A stretch of DNA of 64,000 nt from Ailanthus altissimus. Lineage: Eukaryota > Streptophyta > Magnoliopsida > Sapindales > Simaroubaceae. The stretch is taken from positions 23,198,001-23,262,000 of the forward strand of contig OX327697.1 of the NCBI GenBank assembly GCA_946807835.1. Reading direction: 5' to 3'. Below are positions 47,833 through 60,300 of the stretch, one piece after another. The notes beneath the pieces are model-generated. The model was not told where the DNA came from. It ran no database searches and saw only the letters and a list, made by a program, of their open reading frames with translations. Every line of letters begins with the position of its first letter. The first letter of the stretch is position 1. A program made the position numbers and the translations under genes.

Positions 47833-50800
47833 TGTTGGGATTTGTGCTTGTGTGTCATTCTATTGTTGTATGAATATTTTATTTTATAATATTTATATAG
47901 GACATTATTTCTTAAATCGCTAATTACAATTATTAAATGGTTTAATGCTTGTAATGCGACAAATATTATATAATCTGAAGGATTTCAAATTTGGTCTAAA
48001 GAAGTTTAGATTAATGCTAAAAGTTAGCATCACTGAAAAACTATAAATGCTAAAGAGTTAGCATATTATAATAATCAGTGAAGTCTAAAAGTTATAATCT
48101 TGTCTATAACGGTACAAAGACCTGAGAATACATTAGTAATAACATAGTTGTAGAAGTCGCAATAGGTGCTAAGTAATGTTATTATGTAAGTCTATTCTTA
48201 AATTATATGTTCCCGATCTTAATTCACCGATACAGGTCTATCGGTGGAATTCTTTTACATAGACCAGTGTATGGTGTACCTAGATGGTCTAGATGGTTGT
48301 TCTTAGCTGACCATGGACTTATTGAAAGTTCGTATAGCATACAGGTGTTCAGTAAGGATTGAATATTGAACAGACTCAATAAGGACCCCAATAGACATCC
48401 CATGAAGCCGTCAATAGAAGGTTCTCTCAAGTTGAATAATATACGTGGTCCTTTGACCTGAGTACCACGGTGGGCTTGTAAGTGATCCATTATACTTTGG
48501 TTCCACGCATGTCACAGACCTTTCACGGTGTGACTACTAGATATTGTTGGGTATGATTCGATGCTTGTGGAGTCTGGTGTGTACAGATATGAGATCTGTC
48601 AGCTCATATTGATGACTTATTTATCCAGATGCTCAGTAATTATATCTTTAAAAGTCTTATGGCCATAAACAATAAACCCAAGAAAAGAGTTTCCAACAGG
48701 GTTAAACAATATTATAAAAGTGTTTGTATATATTATTTATTAAGATATGTGTCTTGAGATAAGTTCATAGATGAGCACATAGGGATTTAACGGAAGTAAT
48801 TTATATCTCTGCTCTTTCAGGATATAATTGGCAGAAGGATTATACGTATGCGTTATGACTTTAACTTGTATGGTATACTGTGCTGATTTATAATATTCGT
48901 GACATGTACGTGGGGCATTAATTTCAGACTCACAGAATAGTTCTATTTAACAAATGAGAGTGGACCTAGAGAGTCCAGCAATATGAAGTGTACTCGTTAT
49001 GGACTGAGACAGCGTACTGGATTGAATAGTTCGATCCAAAAATTCTAACAATCCTAAAATTTACTTTGGTCTCCCTCAAGTCATGCACGTGTCAAGACTT
49101 AAGAGTTAAGTGTTGGAATTTGTGCATACGTGTCATCCCATTATGTATAAATATTTAATGATAGTATTTATACAATTATCATTTCTAATAAAATCGTTAA
49201 TATTATTTATAATAAATGGTAAGATGCTTGTAACGTTTCAAATAATGTATGATACAAGTATTCAGTGAGAACTGGATATTGAACAAACTCACAAAGACCT
49301 CCAAAAGACATCTCATAAAGCCATCAATGAAAGGTCTTCCGAGTTGAGTAGTATTTGTGGTCCTTTAACCTAAGTGCCGTGGTGGGCTTGTGAGTGATCC
49401 ACCATACTTTGGTTTCATACATATCAGAGACCTTTCATGGTTTGACCGCTGTGTGTCGGTGGATATGGTCTGATACTCATGGAGTTCGATGTGCGTATAT
49501 ATAAAATCCATCAGCTCATATGAGTGAGTTGTATATCCTGATGCTCCAAGATTATATTTCAGAAAGTCTTGTGACCACAAGCATAAACCTCAAAAAATAT
49601 ATTCCGAATGGATAAACAATATCACGAAAGTATTTATAGATATTGTTTAAGGAAATATAAATCTGGAGACAAGTTGATGGTTGAACAAATAGAGATTTGA
49701 CGGTAATGATCTATATCTCTACTTTTCCAGGATATAAATGATGGAGGGATTATACAAATATGCAATAATCTCAACTTGCATGGTCTAACACACTGATTTG
49801 TAATATCCGTAATGTGTGCTCCATATGACAAATTAGGTGTATACCTAGAGAGTCTCACAATATGAAGTGTACTCGTTGCGCATTAGGGTAGCAGATTGGA
49901 TTGAATAATTCGATCCAATAAATTCTAGTAAAATAGAATACTTATTTCGGGATCCCTTGGGATGTGCATTTGTCAAGACTTAATTGTTAAATATATCATT
50001 GAATTAATTAACAAGAGTTATTAATTAATAGGATGATTGACAAGTGGTACAATTTGGTCCATGATTTGATTTTACCTTAATTTTACCATTTAGTCTTGGT
50101 AGTAAAAACTAGTAAGGTAAAAAGTAAATATTAAAAATTATTTTGAATAATTAAATTAGATATTATTATTATATAATATGATAATATATATTAATCATGA
50201 CCATTGTATTTTAATATAATAAAGGGCCTAAATGTTGGTCATTTATTTACCTAATATAATTAAAATAATTATATTTATTAGGTAATGATTTAATTAGGTG
50301 GTCATTATTCTAGTGCTTAATAAATTAATCCTAAGTAGGAGACCAACAATTAAGTTTGTGGAGCACTTATTTTTGTTTTATCAAAAAATGTTTCATAACA
50401 AAAATAAAATTTGGCTAACTATTGAATATATTATTGTAACAAATTGATACAAAAGAATTGAATGAATTTTTCAATTTGGAAGTGCAAGAATCGGTTAAGG
50501 CATGGAGAGGTAAGAAAAAAATTAGTTTTTGTTCTTTCAAGTGTTGGAAAACATGAAAAATCTTTCTTCATCTCTTCTCTCATAAATGGATCAAAATGAA
50601 TAGATCAAAATAGAGAAAGAAATTAGTAATTGTAGACAAGAGTTGTACTAAAATTAATTAATCTATGAAAATTATTTCCATCTTTTAAACAAGAGTTGTA
50701 TGTAAATATTTACAATCTCCATTTAAGAATCAAATAATTTGTGTTCAAAGAGTTTGAACACATGTGCTGAAAATTGTAAAACTAAGCTACCAGTCTAGCT

Positions 50801-52147
50801 TCATAATCCCACCAAACCGTTATGGACTAGAATTGTTTAATAATTCACTTTAAGGCGAACTCTTCAATTAGATTGTTGGAGGACTTGAAGAATTTATAAA
50901 GTTACTTTCATTAGGTAAGTGTTCTTTACATTTTATTTTAAGTAATATAATTGTACATCATGTATAAGTTGTTGTATAATAGTTAAATTTGAACATATAT
51001 GTGATATATGTAGTTAAATTGGTTAAATTGGGTGTATATGTTAACATGATTCTGCTGCGTGTAGTAATTTTTAAAATTACGTATACACTCGTATGTCACA
51101 CACTCGATTTTTAATATTAAGTACATTAATTAGTTAATAATTAGTAATTGACTAATGGGATGTTGACACATGACACATTGTGGGCCAATTATTATTTGAC
51201 TTGAAAACGATCAAAATGACCTTATTTGTTAGATAAATAATATCATTATTTTATTCATTAAAATATTTATTGAATAAGATAATAATAATAATAATAATAA
51301 TAATATATGATATTATTATTTAATTAAAGTCAAACAATTCATTTTTTATTCAAATTGACATGTATTTCTACCATAATTTAATAAGATTAAATCATTAATT
51401 TACTATTGATTAAATGTTATCATAAAAGTAAATTGGTGGCACTTGTAAATGGTAGGCCTTAAATGTCACTTGTAAATGAGGAAGAGTTTTTCATTTGGCC
51501 AAAATTTTGACTAAGTTCATCCAAATCATTTTTCATTTTGTTTATTATAAACAATGATAAAAAAAATTACTAATAACAAATATTGGTCATAATAATAGAT
51601 GCCATTATGAGAAAAAAAAATGGAGTGAAAATGATAAATAATTAAAAGAGCAATATGTTGCTCAATATTGTAGGGTGAAAATTGGTCAAGGCATTAGTAG
51701 GAATGGTAAAGAGAATTGAAAAGCTAAGTATTAGAAAAATTCTCTCAAGTGTTGAGAGCAAAAATTGATTCTTTTCATTTTTCTCTTCCATTTTTTGTCA
51801 CTCATACTATAAAGTAGAAACAATGATCCAAAGGTTGAATCCTTTGTTGAAAAAGTCATTATTCTAGCTTCCTCAAGTCCACCGTATTGAAGAACTAGAA
51901 TTGTGAATGAGTTGTTTCAAAGCGGGTACTCTGGTTCGACCGAAAAATCAAAGGCTTGGCAAAGTAATTAATTCTCAATTTTGATGTAGTTTATATTTAT
52001 GAGATAATATGTAAAGTTTATTTGTGTTTATCATTAAGAAATTAGTATCCGCTCATCTATTGCGCATATATGTATGTGATACATATGTTATTTTAAATAA
52101 TAGACACAAACCCATATGTATACATATGAGGTTTAAAATCACTCGCA
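47833..52147 (+). repeat. 3' LTR of the long-LTR copia element, split by a solo LTR
   Basis: Begins TGTTGGGATTTGTGC and ends ATCACTCGCA. LTR proper is 47833-49110 plus 51122-52147 (about 2.3 kb). An (ATA)n run lies near 51280-51305. Confidence 0.87.
49111..51116 (+). repeat. Solo LTR of the same copia family inside the 3' LTR
   Basis: Starts TGTTGGAATTTGTG and ends TTTTTAATA, with the usual terminal AACA changed to AATA. Perfect duplication ttaag at 49106-49110 and 51117-51121; the other LTR of the host element shows the unoccupied site. A family member has thus jumped into its relative's LTR. Confidence 0.88.
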
Positions 52148-54195
52148 TAAACAAGTGCTAATTATATCTTCCTCAACTTCTTACAAATGCTTTTAGTAGA
52201 AACCAGCTAACATTCCATCTGGCCTTAAAGTTTTGAGTTGGTTCAGTTGCCACACTGCCTTTATTACCTCCTCTCTTGTGAAAGGTTTTTCCCAATTCCT
52301 CATTCATTTCCTTATTAACTCTACCATTGAGCCCTTAAAGTGTTGCAATTTTGTGTTCCTTAAAAGGTCTTTTTGAAGTAAATATTTTAAAGAAAAGTCC
52401 ATAAATAATTTGTTCCACCTTCTGATCATCCTCATTCTAGACCTCCTCTTCATTCAGTATGCCTTCTTATCTCTTTTTTCCCTCATTCTTGAAGCCACTA
52501 CACGGAAAAATTAGTATTCATATCTCCCTCTTTCAACTTCGTAGCCCTCGATCCTTGCCTCCAATACACCTTCTCCTCGTGAAGCATGCTATTGATCTTC
52601 TTTTTTTTGGTCTAATATTGTTAGCAGTTCACCTTACTATTTGAGCTTATGAAATAGATGTTCCAGCTTCCTACTCCATCCTCCAAACTTATGTTTACTG
52701 CACTTTGTCTATCTCATTCTAACTATTTATGTCTTCCATGCGTACTCCATATTTCTTCGTAATGGAGTACGCATAGAGTATGCATGAGAACAAAATGTCT
52801 AGATTAAAAGAAGGAGAAAGAGTGCTTCAAGATTCCATGCGTACTCCATATTTCTTCATAATGAAATCTTGAAGCATTATTTCTCCTTCTTTTAATCTAG
52901 ACATTTTGTTCTCATGCTTCTAGCAAGATTGGGTAATGATTCGAGCTTAATGATACTAAGTGCTAGACTTGAACTATGCTAAATAACTTGTTCCATTTTT
53001 CATTACTTGAGAATCTATAAAGTCTTTCTTTAATTAATTTTGGGTCATATATCCTATTTGGCTAAGTGTATGAGACTTCACTCCAACCCATATTTTTTAG
53101 TTTACATGTTCTAATTGCTATTTGAAAATATTCATTTGCCTCTGTACTCTTAGGTGGGCCTCTATTTTTTCCTCACTTGCAAGGACTTTGTTGAAATCAC
53201 GATTACATATCCATGGGAGCTTGAACAATCCTGCCAATCTCTCTAGAAGCATCCATGTGTATTTTTTGTTGTTTTGCTTCAGGTAGTTCATAGGTGCTTA
53301 TCTCCAAGTTCTTACTTCTCATTCTTTAACAATAGCATTAATAAGACATTTGCTGTAAGTGATTATCCTAAGCTCAATGTTTTCATTCTATAGTAGTGCC
53401 AACCCTCCTTTTAATCTCCCCTTGCTGACTATAAAACAATTATCAAATTGTAGACGCTTGCCTACCTAGCTCATTTGGTGTTTATTTTGTTTCACAGAGA
53501 AAATAATATATCAGGTGTTTTAGGTTAGAGAAATTTATTAAGTGCTCTAAATGTCTAAGGGTTCCCCAAACCTTGAACCTTCTAGCTTATAATTTTTATG
53601 GCTTTCGGTAGGGCTAAAATTTAGCCACCACCAATAACAAATTTTCAAGTTCATCACCCTTCGTTTTCCTTTATTACCCAGGGCACGTCTTTATAATTTG
53701 TAACCCTTGTTTAGTTTTGTTTCTTTTCCTCATTGGACCTTCTACACATTCTTTCACCTTATTTATTTTCCCCAACTTGGGCCTTTCACCTTGGGTTCCT
53801 CCACCCCAGGCTCTCTTGTAAAATTCTTCTACCTTAACTTCATTTGTTTTGTTGGGTTTATACAGGGTCCATTTGTTATTTCCTGATCGGTTGTCTGATC
53901 CATAGCAATTTCTTGGCCCAACAAGCTGGAACTCTTAACTTCTTCTCCTTTGTCATCATTTTCTTTAATTTTAACAATTGTTTTCCCGCTTCTTCTATAC
54001 TATAGTGTCATTAATGTTCTAGCTTGCTCTATATCTCTTTTCTTGGCCTTTACGAAGATCAAGATCCACCGACGTCTCTTGTACAATCTCATTAATATTT
54101 TTACTGGTCTCTATAACTTTTTTTTTTATTTTTGAAGGCATCATCTTTTTTATATTTAGGTTTGGATTTAAGTCTTCTCTTTCTTTAGATTTGTA
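52148..54195 (-). pseudogene. LINE piece 3 of 6: ORF1 tail, endonuclease and start of RT
   Basis: Read on the minus strand it gives, with many stops, a charged ORF1 tail (KTNEVKVEEFYKRAWGGG, 53750-53880), an APE-type endonuclease start (KVWGTLRHLEHLINFSNLKH, then SLCETKQTPNE near 53500) and the pre-RT segment FTREEVIKAVWQLNQLK with RPDGMLAGFY (52200-52290). The far left joins LINE piece 4 at ISTCL/NVLNLKG once the copia element is removed. It contains a snap-back duplication at 52735-52917. Confidence 0.8.
52782..52917. repeat. 53-bp inverted duplication within the LINE
   Basis: The left arm 52782-52834 and right arm 52865-52917 are inverted copies matching at about 51 of 53 positions, with a 30-base spacer. 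The spacer plus flanks also repeat directly (52735-52764 and 52834-52863). This looks like a template-switch or snap-back event rather than a transposon. Confidence 0.85.
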
Positions 54196-55676
54196 TATTA
54201 GAAATGGTACTTACGTGTTATTTTAATATTATATAAATATTAATTATTTAATATATAATAAATATTTTAAAAAAAATTATTAATATTATAATATATGGTA
54301 AGATGTTTGTAATGTTACGGACATTGTATGATTTAAAAGAATTTAGATCAGTGTTAAGAGTTAGCAAAATTTAAGAGCTTGAACTTTGTTTGAAATAGGA
54401 TAAAGACCTGATAATATATTAGTAATTATATAGTTACAAAAAGTTAAAAATTATGCTAAAAAATATCATTATGCAGTATATTCTCAAATATCTCGTTCCT
54501 CATCTATTTTACCAATGCTAGTCTATACTTTTTATATAGATCAGTATATTTCTATATCTAGATGATTCACATGCTTAGTCTTAGCAGACCGTGAGCTTAG
54601 TGAAAACTCATATAGGCATACAGATATTCAGTAAAGACTATGTGTTGAATAGACTCACGAGGACCTCCAATAGGCATCTCATAAAATTATCAATGAAATG
54701 TTCTCTCAAGTTAAGAAGTATTCATAGTCTTTTGACTTGAGCGTTATAATGAATTTGTGAGTGATCCACCATATTTTAATTTTACAGATATCAAAGATCT
54801 TTTATGATATGACCGTTATATGTCGTTGAGTATGATCCGATGTTGAAAACAAAGGGTAATTGTTGATATTGCTCGGTGGGGCACGTGTTGGCAATAAAAA
54901 GGGAATTGTTAATAAAATAAAAAATATGTTTTCATTTTACACACTTTTGGTTCGATCACACACATGAAGAAAAATGCAAAAGTGTATTTGCATTTTTTTT
55001 TTTGAAGACAAGAAGTCAACAAATACTATAATAAAGGAAAAACATGTTGGCATAGTCATGGCAATGGCAAGACTTGTATGGTGGGGGCTAATATTGACAA
55101 AGTGTGAGAGGGATATTAACAAAATAAAAATAAAAATAATTGTTTTCAATTTTGCAAATAAGTTGGCCTTACAAAAGTGAGATATAAATTGACTATAAAA
55201 TGAAATGGTCTCTTTTCATTTTGATAGGGAGGAGTTCGGCCATGTGAAAGAAAAAGGAGCATTTTGCAAGAGTTGTAAAATTGTTTTTTTTTTTTTTTCT
55301 AGATTGGTCGGCGTAAAAAACATTGTTTTTGTTATTCAAAAGTTGAACAATAAAAAGAATTTCTTAACTTTGAAATAATATCTTAAGTTTAAACAGTTCA
55401 AACATATTATAGTTAAGAGTTAATTAAGTTAATTATATTTAAGTGTTAAATATAATTTGTTAGAATTGCAGCTGTCATTCTAAATATTTAAGCTCATCAT
55501 TATTGAGTCTTAAAATTGCCCATGAGTATATTTTAAGGCAAACTCTAATTTTAATCCAAATGTTTGATAATGTGAATTCTCAATATTTAATTTTTATTAA
55601 TGTAATAAATTTAATTTAATGTATTTGTTTTATTAAAAAAATTAAATTTCTAGTTCCGTTGCATAATATATATATA

Positions 55677-55720
<44 letters not shown>

Positions 55721-55729
55721 ATACGTAAA
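54196..55729 (+). repeat. Solo LTR of the long-LTR copia family, internally deleted
   Basis: Starts TATTAGAAATGGTACTTACG (the family start with TG changed to TA) and is flanked by ttgta at 54191-54195 and 55730-55734. The first 650 bases follow the family consensus; sequence from about 54845 departs from it. A long TA microsatellite fills 55664-55718. At 1534 bp it is shorter than its relatives. Confidence 0.75.
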
Positions 55730-55734
55730 TTGTA

Positions 55735-55911
55735 ATGTAATGAACACATAATACTAGCATGCCGCCTATAGAAAAAGCACACTTTCAATTTACATTGATC
55801 TTGGTTGCTCTTCTCCTTGCTCTATTCAGCCTGCCCTCATTTTCTTATGTGTCTTTATTTCTCTGGATGAGATTTTCCCCTCTAGTCCCCTATTTTATCT
55901 TGAGCTCATTG
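55735..55911 (-). pseudogene. LINE piece 2 of 6: ORF1 fragment
   Basis: A short piece between a solo LTR and the second copia element. It is assigned to the LINE because both neighbouring insertions have target duplications that rejoin it to pieces 1 and 3, and because the minus-strand reading gives a charged, Arg-rich peptide (NEGRLNRARRRATK) suited to LINE ORF1. There is no domain on its own. Confidence 0.6.
55907..55911. repeat. Target duplication of the second copia element
   Basis: cattg here and at 63137-63141, an exact pair at the outer ends of the two LTRs. Confidence 0.92.
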
Positions 55912-56318
55912 TGTTAGAAAATTGAAGGATGATACAGGGTCGTAACTAAAGCGAAATTAAAAAATAAATTAATAAAAAAATTAATAAAAATAAAAATTAG
56001 ACCAAACACAAGAGTTTACGTGATTCGGCTTTTAGCCTACGTCCACGGGTAAAGACAGAAGAAACTTTTACTATTAAAAATAGAGAATACAAGTATTGTA
56101 GTATTTTAGCCTTACAACTCAAAACCCTAATATATCAAATTCTCTCAAATCACTCAAAAACTCTCTCAAAATTGAATATCTAATGAATTGCTAAGCTCTC
56201 CCTTTCATAGAGAGAGTTTAGCATATGGACAGCCTTTTTAAGGTTGTCCACCATTGTGTAATTGATGGCACCGTGTGCCAGCAATTATGTAGCTAGCAGA
56301 CGGTGCCAGCTACTAATA
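55912..56318 (-). repeat. 3' LTR of the second copia element
   Basis: On the plus strand it begins tgttagaaaattg and ends ctactaata. The adjacent attctcccactt (56319-56330) is the complement of the polypurine tract. Confidence 0.9.
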
Positions 56319-56384
56319 ATTCTCCCACTTAGAAATTTGATTGAGAATCAATCAAGTCTCCACATCATTCTTTCTTTTTTGCCA

Positions 56385-57989
56385 AAGTCATGTTGCCCAC
56401 GTATCTGTTAGGCCATATAAGGATCTGCACCATACAAACTTGTTGGTATTGGTGGGCTTGGTCAACACATCTGCTAAGTTATCATGTGTATGAATTTTTT
56501 TCATGTCCACACTTACATCTTCTACCACTTCTCGAACAAAGTGATATTGAACACCTATGTGCTTCGTTCTTGAATGAAAAGCTGAATTCCTTATAATGTG
56601 CAAGGCACTCTGACTGTCACAAAACAATTGAGCTTTCTCTTACTTGTGCCCGAGCTCCTCTAGTAATCTTTGTATCCAAATTACTTTCTTGCAAGCTTGT
56701 GTAGCTGTTATGTATTCTGCTTCTGTAGTAGATAATGCCACAACAGTTTGTAGTTTTGAAACCCAGCTTACAGTTCTTCCTGCAAGTTTAAACACATAGC
56801 CAGTAGTAGATTTTCTTTTATCAAGGTCTCTTGCAAAATCTGAATCCATATAGCCCTTAATAATAAAATCTGATCCTCCGTAACATAAAGCAACATTTGA
56901 GGTACCCTTAATATATCTAAGGATCCTTCTGATATAACCCCAATGCTCTCTACCAGGATTCGCCATGTATCTACTAACTGCTCCCACTACTTGTGCAATG
57001 TATGGTCTAGTACAAATCATAGCGAACATTAAACTTTCCACTGCTGATGCATACGGTACTCGAGACATCTCATTCCTCTTTGCTTTTTTGCTAGGACACA
57101 TCTTAGAGGATAACTTGAAATTAACAGGAGTGGGGTACTAATTGGCTTACAATCTTGCATGTTGAAATGCCATAAGATTTTCTTTAAGTAGTTCTTCTGA
57201 GAAAGCAAAATCTTCCTGTTATTTCTGTTTCGATGAATTTGCATCCCTAGAATCTTGTTTGCTGGTCCCAAGTCCTTTATATCAAATTCTCTAACCAATT
57301 GTGCTTTCAATTCTTGGACTCAATCTTTGTTGGGGCCTGCCACCAACATGTCATCCACGTACAACAGCAAAATAATGAAATCATTATCATCTTCAAACCT
57401 TTTGTAGTATGTACAATTGTCTGAACTAAGTCTGTTGTATCCAAGGCTGATGATATAGGAATCAAATCTCTTGTACCAACACCTCGGCGCCTGTTTGAGA
57501 CCATACAAAGATTTGTTCAACCTGCAAACTAAGTTCTTTTTTTCTTCTTCTTTAAAACCTTCTAGTTGAAGCATATAAATTTCTTCTTCAAGTTCTCCAT
57601 GAAGAAAAGTTGTCTTCACATCTAGCTGCTCTAGATGTAAGTTAAATGTAGTATACATTGCCAGGACTATTCTGACTGTCGTAAGTCGAACCACAAGGGG
57701 AAAATATCTCATTAAAGTCAATACCTTCTTTCTGAGCATAACCTTTCACCACCAATCTCACACGATACCGCTCCATTTGGTCATTGCCATCCCATTTGAT
57801 CTTGTAGACCTATTTGTTACCAATGGCTTTTCTTCCACATGGTAGTGCAACCAGCTCCCATGTTTTGTTCTTATGCAAGGCTTCAATTTCTTCTTGCATT
57901 GCTGTCATCCATAGAGAAACATCTTGACTTTTAGAAGCCTCTTGGAAAGTTTTTGGCTCTCCATCCTCTGTTAAAAGGCAGTATATTAT
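56385..57989 (-). pseudogene. RT and RNase H of the second copia element
   Basis: On the minus strand: YCLLTEDGEPKTFQEAS, the RT body (DVKTTFLHGELEEEIYMLQ, LNKSLYGLKQAPRCWYKRF), catalytic LLLYVDDMLVAG, KDLGPANKILGMQIHR, then RNase H (SRVPYASAVESLMFAMICTR, TTEAEYITATQACKK, FCDSQSALHI, HDNLADVLTKP). Frameshifts lie near 57700 and 57320, and there is an early stop in the RT near 57812. Confidence 0.9.
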
Positions 57990-60120
57990 TGGCGACCGAG
58001 GGATCTAATATACGTATATGGGTGTATACATGTGCTATTGTGTCTATTGCCTAACGCAGCGGAAATATATAAATTTTACAATAAACACAATAAATAAATA
58101 TATTAATGACATTAATATATTTTTAAGCTAGAGAACTCACCATAACGTGTAACATTATACAAGTGTTTTTCCTGAAGTCTGCATGAAAATCAACTCGCGG
58201 GCAGTTCTAATCACCAACACGGTGGGCTTGGTGAGCTAGAACAGCAGCCCTATACGCAGTACCGGATTTAACTCTTAAACCCCAAAATAGTCAGTGTGTG
58301 TTTTTATCCTTTTCTCTAAAAGGATAAAAAATAGAGGCTGAAACAATTCTCAATTGCTTCTTAAACACCATAGAAAAAATTAAAACAATTTCAATTTTTC
58401 CCTCTTTTTTTTTTCTTCTTTTTCTTTTCTTCTTTTCTTCTCTTCTTCCTCCATTTCTTTCTCATTTTTCTCTCGGCCATTTGGCCCACACACATTCAAA
58501 AACAAAAACTTTCTCTCTTTCACTTTATATATATATAATAATAAAATATTAATATAATATATATAATATTAATATAAAAAAAAGTAATAGGTGCCAATAT
58601 GGCACCCAATATTTAATATTAATATATATATATAATATCTAATAATAAAATATTTTATAATATAATAAGAGAGATATTTAATTATTTAACATTTAAATAA
58701 TCACAATGAGAAATGATCATTTTGTCCCTCATAAATAGTTGCCAAGTTTACTCCTTAGTGGATCCCACCAAATTCGTACTTGAGTAAACTCAACTGAGAA
58801 TCCACAATGCACCACATGTCATTATACAATTAGTAAATAATAATTATTGACTAATTGTTGTATTTAACACTTAAATATAGACACGTACATATTCCTGTGG
58901 TATTGCTGAATATTACTAGATTAAACACTTTAATCCGGCACGCTGCCCCAGTACACAGCGAGTACACTCCATATCATGGGACTCCCTAGGTTCTACGCCC
59001 GATTTGTCAAATGGAACTATTTCATGAGTCCGTGAGCAATGCCCCACACTCACGTCACGGAAATACAAATCAGCGCGTTGAACCATACAAGCTGAGGTTA
59101 CAATGCATACGTATAGTCCTTCCGTCATGATATCCTGGATGTGCGGGGATATAGATTATCACCGTCAAATCCCCTAGTGCTCATCCATATCCTATCTCCA
59201 GACTTGTATCCCACTGAACAATATGCGCAAACTCTTTTGCCATATTGTTCTACCCTGACAGAACTCTTTCCCGGGTGGGTTGCTTGTGGCCACAAGACTT
59301 TCCGAGATACAGTCTCGAAGCATCTGGATATCAAACTCCCTATGGGAGCTGGCGGATCCTATATCTGTACGCACTGGACTCCATAAGCATCGGACCATAC
59401 CTAGCGACACCCAGCGGTCACACCATGAAAGGTCTGTGACATGCGTGGAACCAAAGTATGGTGGATCACTTACAAGCCCACCGTAGCACTCAAGTCAAAG
59501 AACCACGTATACTACTCAACTCGAGAGGACCCTCCGTTGACGGTTTACATAGAATGTCTATCGGAGGCCTTCGTGAGTCTATCTCATATCCAATCCTAAC
59601 TGGATACCTATACGTCAATACGAGCTCCAAGTTCACAGTCGGCTAGGAACAACCATCTATACTCTATAGGTATGACATATGCTGATCTATATTTAAAGAT
59701 ATCTATCGAAAGACCCGCATCGACAAAAATAGATCAGGGACAAATATTCGAGAACATATTTACGCAACTTGTATTTCCTGGCACCCGATTGCAACTCTTG
59801 CAATTATGCAGTTACTAGTATATTCTCAGGTCTATGTCCCATTACAGACAAGGCTCCAACTCTTGGATATACTGAGTATTATAACCAGCTAACACTTAAC
59901 TGTGCTAACATTTAGCAATTATATCTCTCAGCGTGGCTCACTATGAGCGCTTATCTAAACATCTTTAGATCTGATCCGAACTCCTTCAGATCTACAGTAT
60001 CTGTCACGTTACATGCATAATACCATATAAATTAGTATTAACAATTTAATGGGAATGTACACTTGTATAAATACAAGTATATGTACATTTAGGGATGGCA
60101 CGTAAGTACCGACCCTAACA
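57990..60120 (-). repeat. Solo LTR of the long-LTR copia family inside the second copia element
   Basis: Minus-strand start TGTTAGGGTCGGTAC and end near GGTCGCCA. Flanks attat (57985-57989) and ataat (60121-60125) are a one-mismatch duplication. It is very close to the solo LTR at 27938-29978. The left border may be a few bases off. Confidence 0.82.
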
Positions 60121-60125
60121 ATAAT

Positions 60126-60300
60126 TCCCAATGGGTACATTGACGAACTCATAAGGCATTATATGGATGAGATCCCAGGTTCGATTCCTTGGGGGCGCAG
60201 GTAACCTGAGCTGGATATGTGGGTGTGCCGGTGGCTCTGAGGTGTCATCCAGCCGGTGGACCAAGGAGTTGGTGGACCCCACATAGTCTTGACATATACA
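60126..60300 (+). mobile_element. SINE-like insertion in the second copia element
   Basis: About 175 bp foreign to the copia frame, lying between FVMEA(H) and YCLLTED. It carries a good RNA polymerase III B box, ggttcgattcc, at about 60178. No clear A box or A/T tail is seen, so it may be truncated. The solo LTR inserted at its edge. Confidence 0.45.

Larger units (their letters stand above)
21769..52147 (+). mobile_element. Long-LTR Ty1/copia element, swollen by nested insertions
   Basis: LTRs of about 2.3 kb bound an internal part that, after removing insertions, is about 5.2 kb: primer site, untranslated leader with repeats, gag, protease, integrase, RT and RNase H in copia order. Inside it lie a solo gypsy-like LTR (5' LTR), a same-family solo LTR (gag), an Athila/Tat-like element (RT) and another same-family solo LTR (3' LTR). 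Inserted in the RT of the LINE with a 5-bp duplication (tagac/taaac). Confidence 0.9.

Noticed and set aside
56390..56596. Plus-strand open frames across the second copia element (for example 56390-56596, 60441-60773, 61363-61680, 62356-62694)
   Set aside because: Antisense shadows of the minus-strand gag-pol frame.
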